Shown in pieces: positions 12,069-21,529 of a stretch of DNA of 64,000 bases. The position numbers were made by a program, and so were the translations under genes. The notes beneath the pieces are model-generated. The model made no database searches, was not told the DNA's origin, and saw only the letters and a program-made list of their open reading frames with translations. This DNA is from Bartonella schoenbuchensis R1. GTDB taxonomy: Bacteria; Pseudomonadota; Alphaproteobacteria; Rhizobiales; Rhizobiaceae. The stretch is from the NCBI RefSeq assembly GCF_002022685.1, contig NZ_CP019789.1:496001-560000 (forward strand), given 5' to 3'. Each line of letters begins with the position of its first letter. Within the stretch, counting starts at the first letter, position 1.

Positions 12069-12670
12069 CTAATAACATTAAGTATTCTTTCAAGAAAGCA
12101 GCATGAAGAATGTGTTATCATTAATTCACACTATAATATCCAACGTAAAAGATAGAATATTGGTTATTGCTACGTACTCGTGACATATTCCTTAAAGTTC
12201 AACGATGATTGGGGTCAAGAGCCAGCAGGACACAATATGTTTGCTAGGCAATATTAGTATAGTGACTTGTTATTTTGAGGAATATAGTTGCTACTCTATA
12301 AGTACATATCCTCAATATCAGAGAGACTATTAAAATTCGTAAATTGATTATTGGTTTTTAAATGGCTGTTATTGATAGATAGTCTCGACCTGTGAAAATA
12401 CGCAAATAAAACTCTTAACGGTAGATCAAGATTTTAAATTAGCATTTAAAGGCACTCACACGATCTTAATAAGAAACTACATTATAAGGAATTGCATTGG
12501 CGATCAAAATTTGCACCTAATTTCTTATAACTTATATAGAAGTTGAGATGTGTATTTATCAATACGCTATCGAATTAATTCGTATAAATATTTTCATAAA
12601 GCAACCAATTTATGTCATGGGATAATGATGAGTAAATTTAATGCTTTATGACTTTATGGATATTTTTAAG

Positions 12671-12707
12671 AAATAAAAAAAAACTGGCAGTTTAAACTGC
12701 CAGTTTT
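12671..12707 (-). terminator. Rho-independent terminator of the porin gene
   Basis: A 28-base perfect palindrome at 12680-12707 (arm AAAACTGGCAGTTT) directly follows the porin stop on the minus strand and is followed in that direction by a run of T (the A-run at 12673-12683 on the plus strand). This is a textbook intrinsic terminator. Confidence 0.8.
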
Positions 12708-12728
12708 AAGAGCGTAATTCTTAAAATG

Positions 12729-13922
12729 CTAGAATGAGCGCTGGAAGCGAATCATACCTTGTAAAGCATTTTTTCCATTTAAAGCAGCTGTATAGTTTCT
12801 TTCAGAATTTTTGTCAGCGAAACTGCGATTATCATTCCAAGAAACATAAGTTAATTCAGGTGTAATAGTGAAACCTGGAACCAATGTGTATGCAATATTA
12901 ACAGAGGTTGAGAAAGTTTTTGCAGCACTGTACGAAATTTGAGCATTTAGATTTGCTTTTGGCGTAATCTTATAGGTTGCACCAGTCCAAGCAGCCCATT
13001 TACCGCCCCAGTTTGCATAAATTGTGGTGTTTTCTCGTGATAATATATGGTCATCACTTTCGGTATAATAATCAAGGTTGTTTTTATAACCACCCATGGC
13101 CCAGAGGCTTAAATAGTCGTTAACATTGAAGTCAACACGCATTTTACCCGCCCATTTTTTATAGTAAGCGTCATAAGCGGCAACTGTTGATACACCTCCC
13201 CATTCTTGGAAAAATTTCATACCCAAAAGAATATTTGGAGTGTAACCTTTTATGCTTTTACTTGGAACGTCAACAACATTGGTAATTACACCATCTTTAT
13301 TAACGTAGTAGTAATCATTTCCAGAAGGGCCTGAAGCATTACCTGCCTCAGCTCCGATAATAGCAGAAAAACCAGTGTTGCTATTGAAAGTATAAGAAAT
13401 AACATTGGTACGTGTATTTCCTGCTGGTGCTACAAGGTCATCATTGATGACGTTACCATAAAAACCAGTCCAGTGATTGAAAATTGTGTCATCAAGACCT
13501 ACACGAAAACCACCAAGCTCAATATAAGCAGAGCGAAGCTGTCCACCATTTTTATCTTTTCCATTGTTCCATTCTGAACGGATCTCTGCATATGAACGAA
13601 GTGTTCCTAATTCGGTTTCAGAAGCAGTTTGAAAAATAAGGGTCAAGCGTGAAGCTACACGGTAGGTTTTTTGATCATTATTTAAATCGGCATTAGTTTT
13701 TGCATTGATCTTATCACCACTTTTGAAGTCAGCACGAACATAACCTGATAAACGAATGCACGTCTCTGTTCCAGGAATATAGAAATATCCTGGACCATAT
13801 GCATCACAAACACGCACATATTCTATAGGCTTTGATTGTGCAATAACTGTTGCATCAGCTTGTGCACTAGAAATTTCTGCAAGAACTACCGTAGAGCCTA
13901 AAAGAAGAGCTTTAATATTCAT
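12729..13922 (-). CDS. omp43: Outer membrane porin, Omp43/Omp2b type
   Basis: 397 residues. A signal peptide of about 22 residues ends near SSAQADA. The mature part begins with the signature of rhizobial Porin_2 proteins (IEYVRVCDAYGPGYFYIPGTETC, given here in outline), followed by LSGYVRADF, and ends in the outer-membrane C-terminal aromatic residue (RFQRSF). The family forms 16-strand trimeric general porins; in Bartonella the 43-kDa member is a major outer membrane protein reported to bind endothelial cells. The gene is monocistronic, with its own terminator. The symbol is assigned by length and family; other Bartonella porin paralogues would look similar. Confidence 0.85.
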   Translation of the reverse strand: MNIKALLLGSTVVLAEISSAQADATVIAQSKPIEYVRVCDAYGPGYFYIPGTETCIRLSGYVRADFKSGDKINAKTNADLNNDQKTYRVASRLTLIFQTASETELGTLRSYAEIRSEWNNGKDKNGGQLRSAYIELGGFRVGLDDTIFNHWTGFYGNVINDDLVAPAGNTRTNVISYTFNSNTGFSAIIGAEAGNASGPSGNDYYYVNKDGVITNVVDVPSKSIKGYTPNILLGMKFFQEWGGVSTVAAYDAYYKKWAGKMRVDFNVNDYLSLWAMGGYKNNLDYYTESDDHILSRENTTIYANWGGKWAAWTGATYKITPKANLNAQISYSAAKTFSTSVNIAYTLVPGFTITPELTYVSWNDNRSFADKNSERNYTAALNGKNALQGMIRFQRSF

Positions 13923-14256
13923 AATTAATTAATCTCCGATTGAAGTTTAGTTTTAAGGGTAAAATCATGCAGTTTTTGAATTGATTAAGAAAACGACATC
14001 AAAAGAGATTCGACCCCCTCATCAATTACAACATACTAGTCTTTGCTCGATATACATAATACGAAATGGTTTTATTAAAAGTTATCCATGTATTATTTCG
14101 GTTATTGTGGCAAAAATGTTACAATATATCTCCTGAGTGTTTATTTGTTAATTTTTCGTCTTAAATAAGATACAGAAAAAAACAAAATTTTAGATTTTTT
14201 AAAAAAAATCGAAAATGTCTTGAACTTTTTATCGATACCGTTTATGCACCGCTTTT
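13923..14256. other. Porin upstream region
   Basis: 334 bases between the porin start and tRNA-Ser. No gene is visible. It must contain the porin promoter on the minus strand and the tRNA promoter on the plus strand, but I could not fix either with confidence. Poly-A and poly-T tracts are frequent near 14160-14215. Confidence 0.45.
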
Positions 14257-14347
14257 GGAGAGGTGGCCGAGTGGTCGAAGGCGCTCCCCTGCTAAGGGAG
14301 TAGGGCTCAAAAGGCTCTCGAGAGTTCGAATCTCTTCCTCTCCGCCA
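14257..14347 (+). tRNA. tRNA-Ser (anticodon GCT)
   Basis: Acceptor stem GGAGAGG (14257-14263) pairs with CCTCTCC (14337-14343), followed by discriminator G and an encoded CCA (14345-14347). The anticodon stem is CTCCC/GGGAG with loop CTGCTAA and anticodon GCT at 14291-14293. A long variable arm (TAGGGCTCAAAAGGCTCTCG region) and the T-arm GTTCGAATC mark a type II serine tRNA reading AGC/AGU. Confidence 0.97.
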
Positions 14348-14972
14348 GATTCTAATAAAATCAAAGAGTTATGTAGAAGCTAGGGATTTTTGATTCTATT
14401 AACTTATTTGTTGTTATCCTGCTCTTTTTGAGATTTTTTGATTACTTCTATTGTAAATTGTTTTCTGCCAATTGTTTTAGATTTAGGTGAAGTGATTGCT
14501 ATAATATTCTTAATTTAGCCAAAAAGTGCTTTCATTTGTGAAATAGTAGCTTTTGCATTAGTTTACGCGGTATTATTCATTTTCTTCATCTACATACGCT
14601 GATTTTTGATATTTGCTTAAGGTAGACTTTATAAAATAATTTACAAAAGTTTTGCGTAATCAGTTTTGTGCTTTTTGCAAATAAAGGTCTTGTGTTAATT
14701 GGGATGACTTTAAATATTATAACTTATCCATGCCAAATTGACGAAATAGCTGTTTAAGATTAGCTCTTTTTTATTTTTATCAATTTTTATTGTAAAATAT
14801 TACTCTTTTAAGGAAAGTGTAGTGACTTTTTTAAAGATAAGTTGAAAGCTTTATATTCTAAGTTTATTATAAAGCTCAAGTCATTAAAATATCAAAAAAA
14901 CAATATATTATGGGATTTGTGCTTTAATTTTTCTATTTATAAAATATATCAGAAAAATACACTATTTTGTGT
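14348..14972. other. 625-base gene-free stretch after tRNA-Ser
   Basis: No intact gene. On the minus strand some short runs translate into plausible protein ends, for example 14404-14514, whose last residues are GRKQFTIEVIKKSQKEQDNNK before a TAA and which has no start codon. This may be a decayed gene beside a tRNA, a common integration point, but I found no direct repeat of the tRNA 3' end that would mark an element. Confidence 0.4.
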
Positions 14973-15767
14973 TTATAAGTAAGTTGCTGTCTGTGGTAAT
15001 ATAAAAGGGATATCTGCTTTAGGTAATGTAGAAACGCTTAAAGGACAATGATAAACATCGCGCAAATTTTGCGTCGTTAAAACGGAGGAAGAATTTCCTT
15101 CACAATAAATTTTTCCCTGACTGAACAATATCATTTTATCTGCATAGCAGGCAGCCAAATTAAGATCATGCAGGACAGCAAGAACACCACCACCACAACG
15201 AGCAAAATTTTGAGCAATATTCATAACAATGAGCTGATGTTGGATATCAAGGTTGGCAATAGGTTCATCTAATATTAGCCAACGAGGGATTTTATTATAA
15301 ACAGGTGTCCATACTTGGCAAAGTACACGGGCAAGTTGTACTCTAGCTTGTTCTCCACCTGATAATTCATGATAATACCGGTCACTATAGTTAGCTAAAC
15401 CAACACGTTCTAAAGCTTTTTTAGGCAAAATTTTCAATTCTGTTTTTGTTATATCACGTTGGTGAATAGAAAGGCCGAGTTTTACCACTTCATGAACTAA
15501 GAATGGAAAAGCTAGTGTTGTTGATTGCGGTAGAACTGCACGCATCATTGCCATTTTACAAGTTTTTGTCTTGGTAATATCATGACCATTCAATGTCATT
15601 TTTCCTCTGTAGGGAATCTCTCCACTCAATGCTTTAATGAAAGTGCTTTTTCCAGATCCATTTGGACCAATAATGACAGTGAAAGTACCACTTTTAATTT
15701 GAAGATTAATGTGATCGATAATGTATGTTTTTCTGCGTTGAATGCAAAGATTAATTGCCTCAATCAT
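14973..15767 (-). CDS. hmuV: Hemin ABC transporter ATP-binding protein
   Basis: 264 residues from the ATG at 15767. ATPase of the hemin importer that carries heme from periplasm to cytoplasm. Walker A is GPNGSGKST, the ABC signature is LSGGEQARVQLAR and Walker B is WLILDEPIANLD, followed by the switch histidine in AVLHDLNLA. A frame from 15803 adds 12 residues, but the internal start overlaps the hutC stop in an ATGA, the usual coupling, and MIEAINLCIQRR fits the family. It is the last gene of the hemin operon. Confidence 0.93.
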   Translation of the reverse strand: MIEAINLCIQRRKTYIIDHINLQIKSGTFTVIIGPNGSGKSTFIKALSGEIPYRGKMTLNGHDITKTKTCKMAMMRAVLPQSTTLAFPFLVHEVVKLGLSIHQRDITKTELKILPKKALERVGLANYSDRYYHELSGGEQARVQLARVLCQVWTPVYNKIPRWLILDEPIANLDIQHQLIVMNIAQNFARCGGGVLAVLHDLNLAACYADKMILFSQGKIYCEGNSSSVLTTQNLRDVYHCPLSVSTLPKADIPFILPQTATYL

Positions 15768-16852
15768 AAAACATTTATCCCCCGTTGATATATGAGAATC
15801 CAAAGAAAGAAGGGTGCTCCAAAGAGTGCTGTAACAATCCCGATTGGTAATTCTGCAGGGGCAATAATAAAGCGCGCAAATGTATCAGCAGAAATAAGCA
15901 AAGCTGCTCCTAAAAGAATAGAACAAGGAATAAGATAGCGATGATCAGGCCCAATAAGCAGGCGTAAAATATGTGGGACTATAATGCCAATAAAACTAAT
16001 GCCACCGCTGACAGCAACTGCACCACCGCACATAAGAGCAACAAGTATAATAGAAATATTTTTAACTTTTTGAATATGAAAACCAATATGACTGGCAGCA
16101 GCTTCTCCAAGAGACAAAGCATTTAGTGCGCGTGACAAGAATGGAGAAAAAAAGAGACCAATTCCAACAAAAGGTATAATAAACCCAACTTTTAACCATG
16201 TCGCACCCGCAAGAGATCCAAGGTTCCAAAAGGTAATATCACGCAATTGTTGATCGTTTGCGATAAAGATTAAAGCTCCAACGATAGCACTATTTAAAGC
16301 GCTGAGAGCAATTCCCGCAAGAAGCATTGTTGCAATAGAAGTACAATTATGACGTGTTGCGATTGCGTAGAGAGTAATTGTTGATAAAAGTCCGCCCAAA
16401 AAAGCACTTATAATGACTTTATAAGATTCTAAAAAAGGCGGAAATAGGGGCGGAAAAGTAACACCTACAACAATTGCTAAAACAGCACCAAGACTTGCAC
16501 CTGCTGATACACCTACAATTCCAGGATCAGCAAGGGGATTACGGAAAATTCCCTGCATAAGAACGCCAGAAACAGCTAAAGCTGAACCAACTAATAAACC
16601 CAAGATGATACGGGGAAGTCTTATATCAATAAGCACAAGATAATCATGGGTTTTACTGCTTACTGAAGAATCTTGTGTAAGAATCGCATGAATAAGATTA
16701 ATAAAAGAAACATTAGACGCGCCGTTTAATAACCCTACTAAAATGCTAAAAATAAGGAATATTATTAAACTTAATAATGCAATTTTTCCTCGAATTGCAT
16801 GCTTTTCTTTTTTAATTTCAGGTGCTTGTGCTGTTGAGATGCTATTGATCAT
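15764..16852 (-). CDS. hutC: Hemin ABC transporter permease
   Basis: 362 residues, FecCD/BtuC-type permease with about 8-10 membrane segments. The conserved segment GSALAVSGVLMQGIFRNPL followed by ADPGIVGVSAGASLGA is typical, as is GGISFIGIIVPHILRLLIG, which contacts the ATPase. It forms the inner-membrane channel for heme delivered by HutB. The gene lies 20 bases after hutB and overlaps hmuV by 4 bases. Confidence 0.93.
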   Translation of the reverse strand: MINSISTAQAPEIKKEKHAIRGKIALLSLIIFLIFSILVGLLNGASNVSFINLIHAILTQDSSVSSKTHDYLVLIDIRLPRIILGLLVGSALAVSGVLMQGIFRNPLADPGIVGVSAGASLGAVLAIVVGVTFPPLFPPFLESYKVIISAFLGGLLSTITLYAIATRHNCTSIATMLLAGIALSALNSAIVGALIFIANDQQLRDITFWNLGSLAGATWLKVGFIIPFVGIGLFFSPFLSRALNALSLGEAAASHIGFHIQKVKNISIILVALMCGGAVAVSGGISFIGIIVPHILRLLIGPDHRYLIPCSILLGAALLISADTFARFIIAPAELPIGIVTALFGAPFFLWILIYQRGINVL

Positions 16853-16872
16853 TTTTATTAGCTCTTGCCATT

Positions 16873-17760
16873 TTAATTCTCACTATAAAGCAGATTAATC
16901 AGTTCTTTTGATGCCTCTGCAGTACGTGGACCAAAACTTAAAAAATACATAGCATCTATTTGTTTAATAGCATGATTTTGTGCTGCGGGTGTAGCTTGAA
17001 TTGCTGGTATAGCTAAAATTTGATCAATTTGGGATGAATTTTTGGGATGTGTCATAAGCAAGATAACATCGGGATTTGATTTTAATAAGGCCTCATTATT
17101 TAAAGGTTTATATCCTTTATAACTAGAGATGGCGTTAATACCACCTGAAAGTTTTATCATACCATCGGCAGCTGTATTTGTTCCAGATACCATGATACGC
17201 CCGTTTTGCATTGAAAAAATAACAAGAACGCGTTTTGGTTTAGTTACTTTTGCCAAAAGCATATCGTTATCCATGAAGCTACGGTTTATCTTTTTAATTA
17301 ATGCAGCTGCTTGTGTTTCTCGGTGAAGTGCTTTGCCAACAAGGTGAATTTTTTCTATTACATTTTCACGAGAAAAACTTTCTGGCACAATCACTAACGG
17401 TATTGACGTTTTTTTGAGAATGTCAATTGTTAAGGGAGGGCCACTTCCTTCAATCAACAATATACCTTCTGGGGTGAGCGATAAAACTCCTTCGGGTGAA
17501 AGGGCTCGCATATATCCAAGCTCAGGGAGTTTGAGTGCTTCTCGGGGGTATATACTCGTACTGTCGCGAGCAATAAGCTGATCTTGAGCTCCTAATGCAT
17601 AGACAATTTCTGTGAGAGATCCACCAATCGAAACAATTCGTGCATTTTTAGGAAAACTGGTTGTAATTTCAGCGATTGCTTGATGAGAAAAAGAGGTAAA
17701 ATAAAACAAAATGGAAATAAAAATAAGGTTTGATAATCTGCGCAAAAGAAGTATGGACAT
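16873..17760 (-). CDS. hutB: Periplasmic hemin-binding protein
   Basis: 295 residues with an N-terminal signal peptide (basic start, hydrophobic core at about 10-30, AIAE near the cleavage site). Type III solute-binding fold: RIVSIGGSLTEIVYALG near the N-terminus and PDVILLMTHP later are characteristic of the HmuT/HutB family. It captures heme released by the outer-membrane receptor and passes it to HutC/HmuV. It is separated from hemS by 3 bases, so the two are co-transcribed. Confidence 0.92.
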   Translation of the reverse strand: MSILLLRRLSNLIFISILFYFTSFSHQAIAEITTSFPKNARIVSIGGSLTEIVYALGAQDQLIARDSTSIYPREALKLPELGYMRALSPEGVLSLTPEGILLIEGSGPPLTIDILKKTSIPLVIVPESFSRENVIEKIHLVGKALHRETQAAALIKKINRSFMDNDMLLAKVTKPKRVLVIFSMQNGRIMVSGTNTAADGMIKLSGGINAISSYKGYKPLNNEALLKSNPDVILLMTHPKNSSQIDQILAIPAIQATPAAQNHAIKQIDAMYFLSFGPRTAEASKELINLLYSEN

Positions 17761-17763
17761 TTC

Positions 17764-18819
17764 TTACCTTACCTTTTTAAAGTAATTGTTGTTTTCTAGT
17801 ATAGAAGGCAAATCATTCAATAAAGAACGCCAATCTTCACGTTCTTTTTGGCCCTCTTTTCTTAGGCCAAAAAATTGAACAATCATCTCACCATTTTTAT
17901 CAAAAACTTCTAGTGAACTGACATAACCATCGCGAGTGGGTTTACGAACACGCCATATTTTATCAATACCAGAAACAAGCATATGAAGGTTAAATTTTTT
18001 ATCAAGGATATTAAGCCAAGGGCCTATTTGTTTAATATTTTTAATTTGTCCACTGAAAATTTGAATGCACCCTTTATTGCCGACAAAACACATAATTGGT
18101 ATTTCTTGTTGTGCGATTTTGTTTAGCATTATTTCAAGAGATTCTACGCTTAATTCATCAGCAAATTCATTACCAGCATATTTTACAGCATCATGTCGAT
18201 TGATTTTAAATTCTGAAATAATTTCATGAAGTTGATGTACATCAGTCATTTGTCGCCAACGATCGCGGAATTTTTCAACATTTATATTTGCTGTATCATG
18301 TTGTGTGAGGGTAGGAGAGGGCTGAATTTCAAGATTAGGTAACTGATCTTTACTAAGCAATTTTTTAACAAGTATATTCCATTCCTCCATATTTGTTGTA
18401 TCTTTAGAATAAATTTTGAAGATAGCAACACCGTACTGATCAAAAAATTGCAAACTTTTAGTAGGTTTTCCAAAAACAACCATTTCATATTCAAAACCGA
18501 ATTTCCATTGTTTTGGAAAGATACGCAAATCGATTTCACCAAGCGTTATAGGAACATGTTGGTTTTGCACAATTTTTTCAAAACATCCTATTTTTTCGTG
18601 AACAGCATACTCATTACGTGTTAATACCATAACTGTTCCAATTTTGGGAGCATTTTTAAGGAGAGTAGTCACATCAGCATTTAATTTTTTTGCTTTTTCG
18701 GTAGTGCAATAAGCAGCAATAAGCTCTGCTTCAGATATGCCAATCGAAGTAGCAAAATCACGATTATGCATTTCTTTTTTTTCTCGCAGTCTAATAATTT
18801 CTTTAGCTGTGTAGGACAT
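17764..18819 (-). CDS. hemS: Hemin-degrading/heme-trafficking protein HemS
   Basis: 351 residues, the normal length of HemS/HmuS proteins, which consist of two structurally similar halves. It acts in the cytoplasm on imported heme, either degrading it to release iron or handing it on. Its identity rests on whole-length character (MVLTRNEYAVHEKIG, ALIH-type heme site region, IWRVRKPTRDGYVSSLEVFD) and its position directly upstream of hutB. It is preceded by a 250-base gap containing a strong hairpin that separates it from hutA. Confidence 0.9.
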   Translation of the reverse strand: MSYTAKEIIRLREKKEMHNRDFATSIGISEAELIAAYCTTEKAKKLNADVTTLLKNAPKIGTVMVLTRNEYAVHEKIGCFEKIVQNQHVPITLGEIDLRIFPKQWKFGFEYEMVVFGKPTKSLQFFDQYGVAIFKIYSKDTTNMEEWNILVKKLLSKDQLPNLEIQPSPTLTQHDTANINVEKFRDRWRQMTDVHQLHEIISEFKINRHDAVKYAGNEFADELSVESLEIMLNKIAQQEIPIMCFVGNKGCIQIFSGQIKNIKQIGPWLNILDKKFNLHMLVSGIDKIWRVRKPTRDGYVSSLEVFDKNGEMIVQFFGLRKEGQKEREDWRSLLNDLPSILENNNYFKKVR

Positions 18820-18879
18820 AAATTTTCCTTGAATTACTTATTTGAAGTAGAGTTCCCATATTTTATAATCTTAAAACGA

Positions 18880-18914
18880 TAAGCTGAACTATAGCTTTGC
18901 AATAGTTCAGCTTA
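18880..18914 (-). terminator. 13-bp hairpin between hutA and hemS
   Basis: Arms at 18880-18892 and 18902-18914 (TAAGCTGAACTAT / ATAGTTCAGCTTA) are perfectly complementary around a 9-base loop. In the minus direction the hairpin is followed by ATCGTTTTAAG, a short T-run. It lies about 155 bases after the hutA stop and 60 before the hemS start, so it probably ends or attenuates the hutA transcript ahead of the transporter genes. Confidence 0.55.
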
Positions 18915-19069
18915 CCATCAATCTTTATTATCGATAATAGAACAACCAAAACCAGGTAAATTAGAAACATTAAAAGCGCTTATCTCAATTTTTTGTTTAA
19001 GGAAAAAAGAAAATAAAGCGCGATATTTCTCCTTTTTAATATGATTTTTGAAATTTCTAATAAAGATAG

Positions 19070-21292
19070 TTAAAATTTTTGCACAAGCGATACCTTAAAG
19101 TTACGACCTGGCTGACTGAAATAGTCTTTAGGTGGTGGTGGTGCACCCCTAGGTGAAGCAGCGGGAAGATCAGTTGCATTCCAATATTTTTTATTGAAAA
19201 GGTTGTAAACCCCAACTCTTATAATAGGGCCTTTTTCACCAAAAGGTTCCCACCATCCCACCACATCAACTAATTTATAACTTGGAGTTTTTGCATAATC
19301 GGAATTCTTTTCTACTTTATCACGTTTAGCGGCTAAAGTGAGCATAATATCAGCCCCCCAAGTCTCTTGTGCATACCCAAATCCTATAATAGCTTTTAAA
19401 GCTGGGATTGAGTTGAGATATTCATTTTTATCAAGATCTTTTCCTTGTGCGTATGCAAAGGAAAAATTACTATGGAAATTTTGATTAAGAGCTAAAGATG
19501 TTTTAGCTTCAATGCCAGAGATACGAACATGAGCACGATTTATGTAATGTTTGCGTGCTAACATAAATTCTCGTGATGGTCCTTTATCTATAATATCAAT
19601 AAAATTTTTATATTGATTGGTGAAGACGCTGATAGAACCATCAAAATTTACATTTCCGTATTTTATACCAATATCATACCCATTGCTGATTTCTGGCTTA
19701 AGATTGGGGTTGCCAGCCGTATAATAAAAAGAGGGATTAACATAGATGAGGTAGAGTTCGGAAACACTTGGTGCACGGAAAGCTTGTGCCCACTGGCCAT
19801 AAAATGTCACTTGATCATTAGCATCCCATTCTACACGCAATTTGGGAGAAAAATGCGAACCGCCATTTTCTGTAAGCTGTTCTTTAGAAATGGTTGTTTT
19901 TTTATAAGAAGGTGTTTTTTGCGGGACGTGTTTGTACCAGTCGTAGCGGATTCCAGGTATAACGCGAACATGGTTATTAGAAAAACCAATTGCATCTTCA
20001 AAAGCTAAACTAAAACCATGGCTATGAGTATCTGGTGTATCAGATTGATTGGTATGTAAAAAAGCACATCCACGTGCATTCTCTCTCAAGTGACAATTAT
20101 CTTGACCAGACGCATATTGATGCAGTTTGGATGCAAAGATGTCAGTAGAAAATTTCAGTGTATGACTGATAGCACCTATATCAATTTTTTTGAGACTATC
20201 GGCATTAAAGCCATAATTAATATTACGTATAAGGTTATCTCTTAAATAGTTCCCTTGTGGCTGTTTGATACGATGCCCTTTTAAAACCTGGTTATTTGAT
20301 AGTTTCTGCCAATAAAGTTGTCCATGAAATGCATCAAAAACAGCATCTCCATTACCACTATAATCGTAGAAAATCGAAAAACGCTCACGATATTTATTAT
20401 TCTTATCATAAACTGAGCCTGGAGAATATGTTGTGGAGGAAGCATTTAATGAATGAGTGTCTTTATTATAAAAAAAACGTTCTGCTGTAAAACCAACCTT
20501 ATGATCGCTATTTAAATATTGATGCATTTTAAAAAGCAGATTATTTTGGTCAAAATCAGCAGGATTTGCGCGTGTACGCTCACTTCCGTAAGTATCTACA
20601 GTTCCCATATTTTTGCGTTCATGACCTCCTACACGAGATCCTTGGAACAGTAGAAAGGTTTGGTAAAATCGTACTGCAAAAGCTTCATCTATATGCCAGC
20701 TACTATCAGCAGAATTGTAACTGCCCTTTGTAAGACTACCCCAATTTTTTTCTTCTGTGAGAAGATCTTCAGGATCAAGAGTACGTAAAGCAACAATTCC
20801 ACTTAGTGCTCCAGAGCCATAACGGCTAGAATCTGATCCTCTAATGATATCAAGTGTAGAAAGGGCATTAAGGTCAAACATTGAACTCCCACCCTTAACA
20901 CCACGTACTCCATCATTAAGCCACGGAAGGGGAATGCCATCCATCGTCACGAGAACGCGATTGGCACTTAAACCACGAATTACAAAACTGTCATTATTTG
21001 AATTATAAGTTATAGTTGGATTAAGACGTCCAATATCGTGGATATCATTTATTTGTTTTTGTTCAATATCTCGAGCAGTTTCACGGTCAGTTAAAACTGT
21101 TACTGTATCCAGAGGATTTATCGTTTCCCTTTTTTCAATCACAATTGGGTTGAGCTCAATTACGGTGTTCGAATTGCTGTTTTGTGAAAAAATAATATTG
21201 CTGTTTTGTGCAAAAACGAAAGAGGGTATCCAGATTGATAATGCGCTTAAAGTTATACAACTTTTATAAATACTTTTTGGTTTTATTTGCAT
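19070..21292 (-). CDS. hutA: TonB-dependent outer membrane heme receptor
   Basis: 740 residues. A signal peptide ends near Ala28. The plug domain (about 45-165) contains ITYNSNNDSFVIRGL and the IRGSDSSRYGSGALSG segment common to heme/hemoglobin receptors. The rest is a 22-strand beta-barrel with YGQWAQAFRAPSVSELY, including the FRAP element of heme receptors, and a conserved late NPNLKPE followed by the terminal phenylalanine. It binds heme at the surface and imports it using TonB energy. It is transcribed divergently from tonB and leads the hemin locus. A repeat of Pro residues (APPPPKDYF) is present close to the C-terminus. Confidence 0.93.
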   Translation of the reverse strand: MQIKPKSIYKSCITLSALSIWIPSFVFAQNSNIIFSQNSNSNTVIELNPIVIEKRETINPLDTVTVLTDRETARDIEQKQINDIHDIGRLNPTITYNSNNDSFVIRGLSANRVLVTMDGIPLPWLNDGVRGVKGGSSMFDLNALSTLDIIRGSDSSRYGSGALSGIVALRTLDPEDLLTEEKNWGSLTKGSYNSADSSWHIDEAFAVRFYQTFLLFQGSRVGGHERKNMGTVDTYGSERTRANPADFDQNNLLFKMHQYLNSDHKVGFTAERFFYNKDTHSLNASSTTYSPGSVYDKNNKYRERFSIFYDYSGNGDAVFDAFHGQLYWQKLSNNQVLKGHRIKQPQGNYLRDNLIRNINYGFNADSLKKIDIGAISHTLKFSTDIFASKLHQYASGQDNCHLRENARGCAFLHTNQSDTPDTHSHGFSLAFEDAIGFSNNHVRVIPGIRYDWYKHVPQKTPSYKKTTISKEQLTENGGSHFSPKLRVEWDANDQVTFYGQWAQAFRAPSVSELYLIYVNPSFYYTAGNPNLKPEISNGYDIGIKYGNVNFDGSISVFTNQYKNFIDIIDKGPSREFMLARKHYINRAHVRISGIEAKTSLALNQNFHSNFSFAYAQGKDLDKNEYLNSIPALKAIIGFGYAQETWGADIMLTLAAKRDKVEKNSDYAKTPSYKLVDVVGWWEPFGEKGPIIRVGVYNLFNKKYWNATDLPAASPRGAPPPPKDYFSQPGRNFKVSLVQKF

Positions 21293-21428
21293 AAGACACC
21301 ATTAAAAATTTTTAAAATTTCTCTTAAATGCCCCGTAACTCTAAAATATTTCACACCACAAAAACCCCGTTCCCCAACCACAAAGATTAGTTAACCGAGC
21401 CCTAATGATCCCAATATGAAGTAAAAGT

Positions 21429-21457
21429 AATATATTAAACATGACAAAAAGCGTCAA
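21429..21457 (-). promoter_or_regulatory. Predicted sigma-70 promoter of hutA
   Basis: On the minus strand TTGACG (21457-21452) and TATATT (21434-21429) are separated by 17 bases, very near consensus. Transcription would begin near 21421, giving a leader of about 130 bases before the hutA ATG. Iron- or heme-responsive control (Irr, RirA or the Bartonella hemin box) is expected from the literature, but I could not identify an operator by eye. Confidence 0.55.
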
Positions 21458-21529
21458 GAAAAAAGTTGTAATTTAAAAAGGATCAGTTTTAATACAATTT
21501 GGTGCTAATTTAATGTAGAATACTAATGG

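Larger units (their letters stand above)
11749..12728. other. 980-base gene-free stretch between thiC and porin
   Basis: AT-rich, with no recognisable gene. I looked for a TPP riboswitch (CTGAGA and the CTGATCTGGATAATGCCAGCG core) on the minus strand upstream of thiC and did not find it. It holds the porin terminator at its left end when read as the minus transcript, a 42-codon open frame at 11940-12068, and a short coding-like run on the plus strand ending at 12257 (FNDDWGQEPAGHNMF) that may be a relic. Confidence 0.5.
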
